A stretch of DNA of 21,446 nucleotides from Reticulitermes lucifugus (taxonomy: Eukaryota > Arthropoda > Insecta > Blattodea > Rhinotermitidae): assembly GCA_026260175.1 (NCBI GenBank), contig JAKCWW010007142.1, positions 1,849 to 23,294 on the forward strand, in the 5' to 3' direction. Shown piece by piece: positions 19,682 through 21,446 of this stretch. The notes beneath the pieces are model-generated. The model searched no databases. It had not been told where the DNA came from and saw nothing but the letters and a program-made list of their open reading frames with translations. Position 1 is the stretch's first letter, and each line of letters opens with the position of its first letter. Position numbers and translations under genes: made by a program.

Positions 19682-19865
19682 TTTCATTGCCCATGAATCT
19701 GAGTGTCAAGCCGTGTAAGTGTGCTGTTTGTACCCATTGATGCACGTATGATCATCAGTGGAAATGTTTAATTATTGTTAACACCGCTGAAGTTGTAACA
19801 GTTTTTCCTGCATCCTGAAACAGAACTTGTATTTGTACTATTATTTTTAACTGTTCAAGAAAAAG

Positions 19866-20085
19866 GAGCCAAGCTAGCGTAGTCAGTATAGCAACTCTGT
19901 GGGCTTGATGGTCCTGCTGGGGCAGGATTTTCTGCACCCATCCAGATCTACCCTGGGGCCCACTCACCTCCCGTACAGTGGGACCGTGTCTCTTTCCCAG
20001 GTGGCCCCAGTTTAAAGAAAGAGTAGATCTATGCCTCTACTCCTCCTGTGGGCCTTCATGGCCTGTTCTAGGTTGAACCTCTAAG
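19866..20085 (+). mobile_element. tRNA-derived SINE, box B region deleted
   Basis: Box A-like TAGCGTAGTCAG (19875-19886), GATTTTCTGCACCCATCCAG, CCTGGGGCCCACTC, and the 3' block CTTCATGGCCTGTTCTAGG shared with the copy at 5265-5549. Relative to that copy it lacks the segment holding box B, so it should be transcriptionally dead. An A-rich stretch follows (20089-20097). Confidence 0.85.
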
Positions 20086-20389
20086 AGTTAAAAAAAAATT
20101 AAATTTTCATGACTTGTTGAACATGGTGCTGAAGAGAAAATTTTGTGCTCTTGAGTTGGTTATCCTGGCCTTGGCCAGTGAGTCATAGAAATGTCACCTT
20201 TGGTTGTTGATCCATTTTCATTGAATTACATTCTGCAGGCATTGAGTCAGGAACCTATGAAGGGCAGGAGTTATATTGGTTCCTTTATACAGTGCTTGGA
20301 TCTTACACTGTAGTTATTAGTCAAGAACTTGGACTTATAAGACATGTGGAATAGATATTTTTCGATTCATTAAAAAAAGTAACAGCAGC

Positions 20390-20461
20390 CCATATTGAGA
20401 TCACTTCTCTTGGGTGAGACACCGTGTAGTCTGGTAAAAATTACCAGCATTTCAGAAGAGT
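20390..20461 (-). repeat. Half-copy related to the palindrome at 2269-2451
   Basis: Read on the minus strand: CTTCTGAAATGCTGGTAA, hairpin CTGGTAA/TTACCAG (20431-20447, 3-nt loop), ACTACACGGTGTCTCACCC and AAGAGAAGTGATCTCA. The order matches the right half of the 2269-2451 element (GAAACATCGGTAA, CTACACTGTG, CCCAGAAGAGTGAAGATCTC). Confidence 0.6.
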
Positions 20462-20824
20462 GTATTACTAAGTGTTGCTAAAATTACATCCGTAAGAGTA
20501 TTTCTGGGGTTAAAATAACAAACACAACAAGTATCCATCAACTTACAAATAGAAAGTGTGGTGTATTGGATCACAGTTCAGTTACATGATTGCATATGTG
20601 TTCGCTATAAGCCCAAATTACTTTAGTCATTTAGCTTTCTTGAGAGATTGTCCTTTCAGAATCGTCAACAAAGAAAATTGCTTACACCAGTAATACAAGA
20701 TGTAATTTTACTTTACCCATTGCTTATTTCTCAAACTAAACATTTTGGAATGTGATTTTTGTTTTCTTCAGGTCATAGTACTTCTTAGTAGAGCTAGCTT
20801 AAGTGATGGGGGGGGGGGCAAGAA

Positions 20825-21060
20825 CTACAGCATGAAGGCACTGGAGGTTGCATGTCCATAACCTTGGCAACTGATGGAGTTGAGTGGTTTTATGGTTTTG
20901 GCTGCCTTACCCAAGGAAAGAACCCCCACTATCCTTTGAGTAGGAGGCTGGGTGGACCCCATTGTTAGTCCAGTCACTTTGGTGAAAAGGAATACATCTT
21001 GTCTCTGTCAGGAATGCAACCCTGACATAATACTGGCTGAGATACCAGCACCCAGTCTTT
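20825..21060 (-). mobile_element. tRNA-derived SINE, minus orientation
   Basis: The minus strand reads box A-like TATCTCAGCCAG and box B-like GGGTTGCATTCC at unusually short spacing, then GGGGTCCACCCAGCCTCCTA, GGGGGTTCTTTCCTTGGGTA, GCCAAGGTTATGGACATG and AGTGCCTTCATG. The CAGCCTCCTA...GGGTTCTTTCC...GTGCCTTCATG order is the same body plan as the other SINEs. It ends near an oligo-C/G run (20809-20818). Confidence 0.75.
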
Positions 21061-21382
21061 GCAAGGGTGTTGTAGTAAGCTAGTTTTATTACTGTGATGA
21101 GAAGGCAAACATTAAGCACTCAGACCCTGGTTGGTAATCTGGTTTTACCTTATATTACTGCCCATAAATGTACAGGGAAAGTATTTTATCTTGCTGACAT
21201 CATTTATCTGTTTCTCTTGGCCCACTTGTCATATGGATCATACTATTCTGCAGTCTGCTCATGTGAATTACTGTAGCAAGCTTGTTAGGTGTGCAGGCAG
21301 TATCAGCTGCAGTGTGGATCACACTGGAGCATTGCAAGTTCTGTGACACGTGCTGATTGCAATTTCTACACACAGTGTAATG

Positions 21383-21446
21383 CGGGGCACGCGGTGACGC
21401 AGTTGGTTGAGGCACTGCGCTACAAGCCGGAACGTCGCGGGTTCGA
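21383..21446 (+). mobile_element. SINE head (tRNA-like), cut by window end
   Basis: GTGACGCAGTTGGTTGAGGC followed by CTGCGCTACAAGCCGGAA and GGGTTCGA at the last eight bases gives a well-preserved box A (TGACGCAGTTGG, 21395-21406) and the start of box B. This is the best-preserved pol III promoter in the window. It is not a true tRNA: the 5' segment does not make an acceptor stem within what is visible. Confidence 0.7.

Larger units (their letters stand above)
13586..21446 (+). other. Dsp1 intron 2 (5' portion, open at window edge)
   Basis: Starts with donor GTGAGT; no HMG-box continuation (an exon encoding the rest of box A, KEKKRFHEMA-like) is found in any frame up to 21446, so the intron exceeds 7.86 kb. 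The stretch 13586-15650 shows nothing recognisable. The remainder carries LINE remnants, SINEs, a small retroposon and a long hairpin, listed separately. Confidence 0.75.

Noticed and set aside
21383..21446. tRNA gene
   Set aside because: Box A and the start of box B are clear, but no acceptor stem is visible and the same head occurs in other SINEs here.
1..21446. CRISPR arrays, operons, riboswitches or prokaryotic systems
   Set aside because: No regularly spaced repeats; split genes with GT-AG introns, SINEs and LINEs show animal nuclear DNA.

Overview
The window looks like nuclear DNA of a hemimetabolous insect, most likely a cockroach or termite relative (Blattodea). The reasons are kilobase introns, AT-rich intergenic DNA, tRNA-derived SINEs ending in TTTACC repeats, and decayed LINE copies whose C-terminus reads RDRWRALVSAVMN. 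The order is inferred from recalled repeat styles and was not searched. A run of 4 N lies at 1917-1920.

Two protein-coding genes were reconstructed by joining exons, and both act on chromatin. On the minus strand is a complete three-exon SAP30 gene (SIN3-HDAC corepressor subunit), coding exons 8300-8130, 8054-7839 and 3818-3690, giving 171 residues. On the plus strand is the 5' part of Dsp1 (dorsal switch protein 1, an HMGB-type DNA-bending corepressor). Its Q-rich first exon is 11954-12442, and its second exon, 13409-13585, opens HMG box A. The rest of Dsp1 lies beyond the right edge. The genes are head-to-head, with 3.65 kb between start codons. That interval has a CCAAT-box cluster, several ATGGCG motifs, a CpG-rich block and an unexplained minus-strand open frame.

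Layout: 1-3689 is DNA 3' of SAP30, with a SINE tail, two palindromic elements and a LINE 3' end with target-site duplications (TSDs). 3690-8300 is SAP30; its 4.0-kb intron 2 holds a SINE with a perfect 12-bp TSD, a broken reverse-transcriptase copy and a fragment of a dispersed ORF family. 8301-11953 is the divergent intergenic region. 11954-13585 is the Dsp1 5' end. 13586-21446 is Dsp1 intron 2, at least 7.9 kb, with a small TSD-flanked retroposon, LINE remnants, four SINE copies and a strong miRNA-like hairpin.

I found no new multi-gene system. The observations most worth a second look are: (1) the 26-bp hairpin at 19551-19622, which pairs without interruption only as plus-strand RNA; (2) a CTGANGA-T-hairpin-GAAAC core, reminiscent of the hammerhead ribozyme, shared by three otherwise different repeats; (3) a second, HMGB-like start codon in Dsp1 exon 2; (4) the divergent pairing of two corepressor genes.
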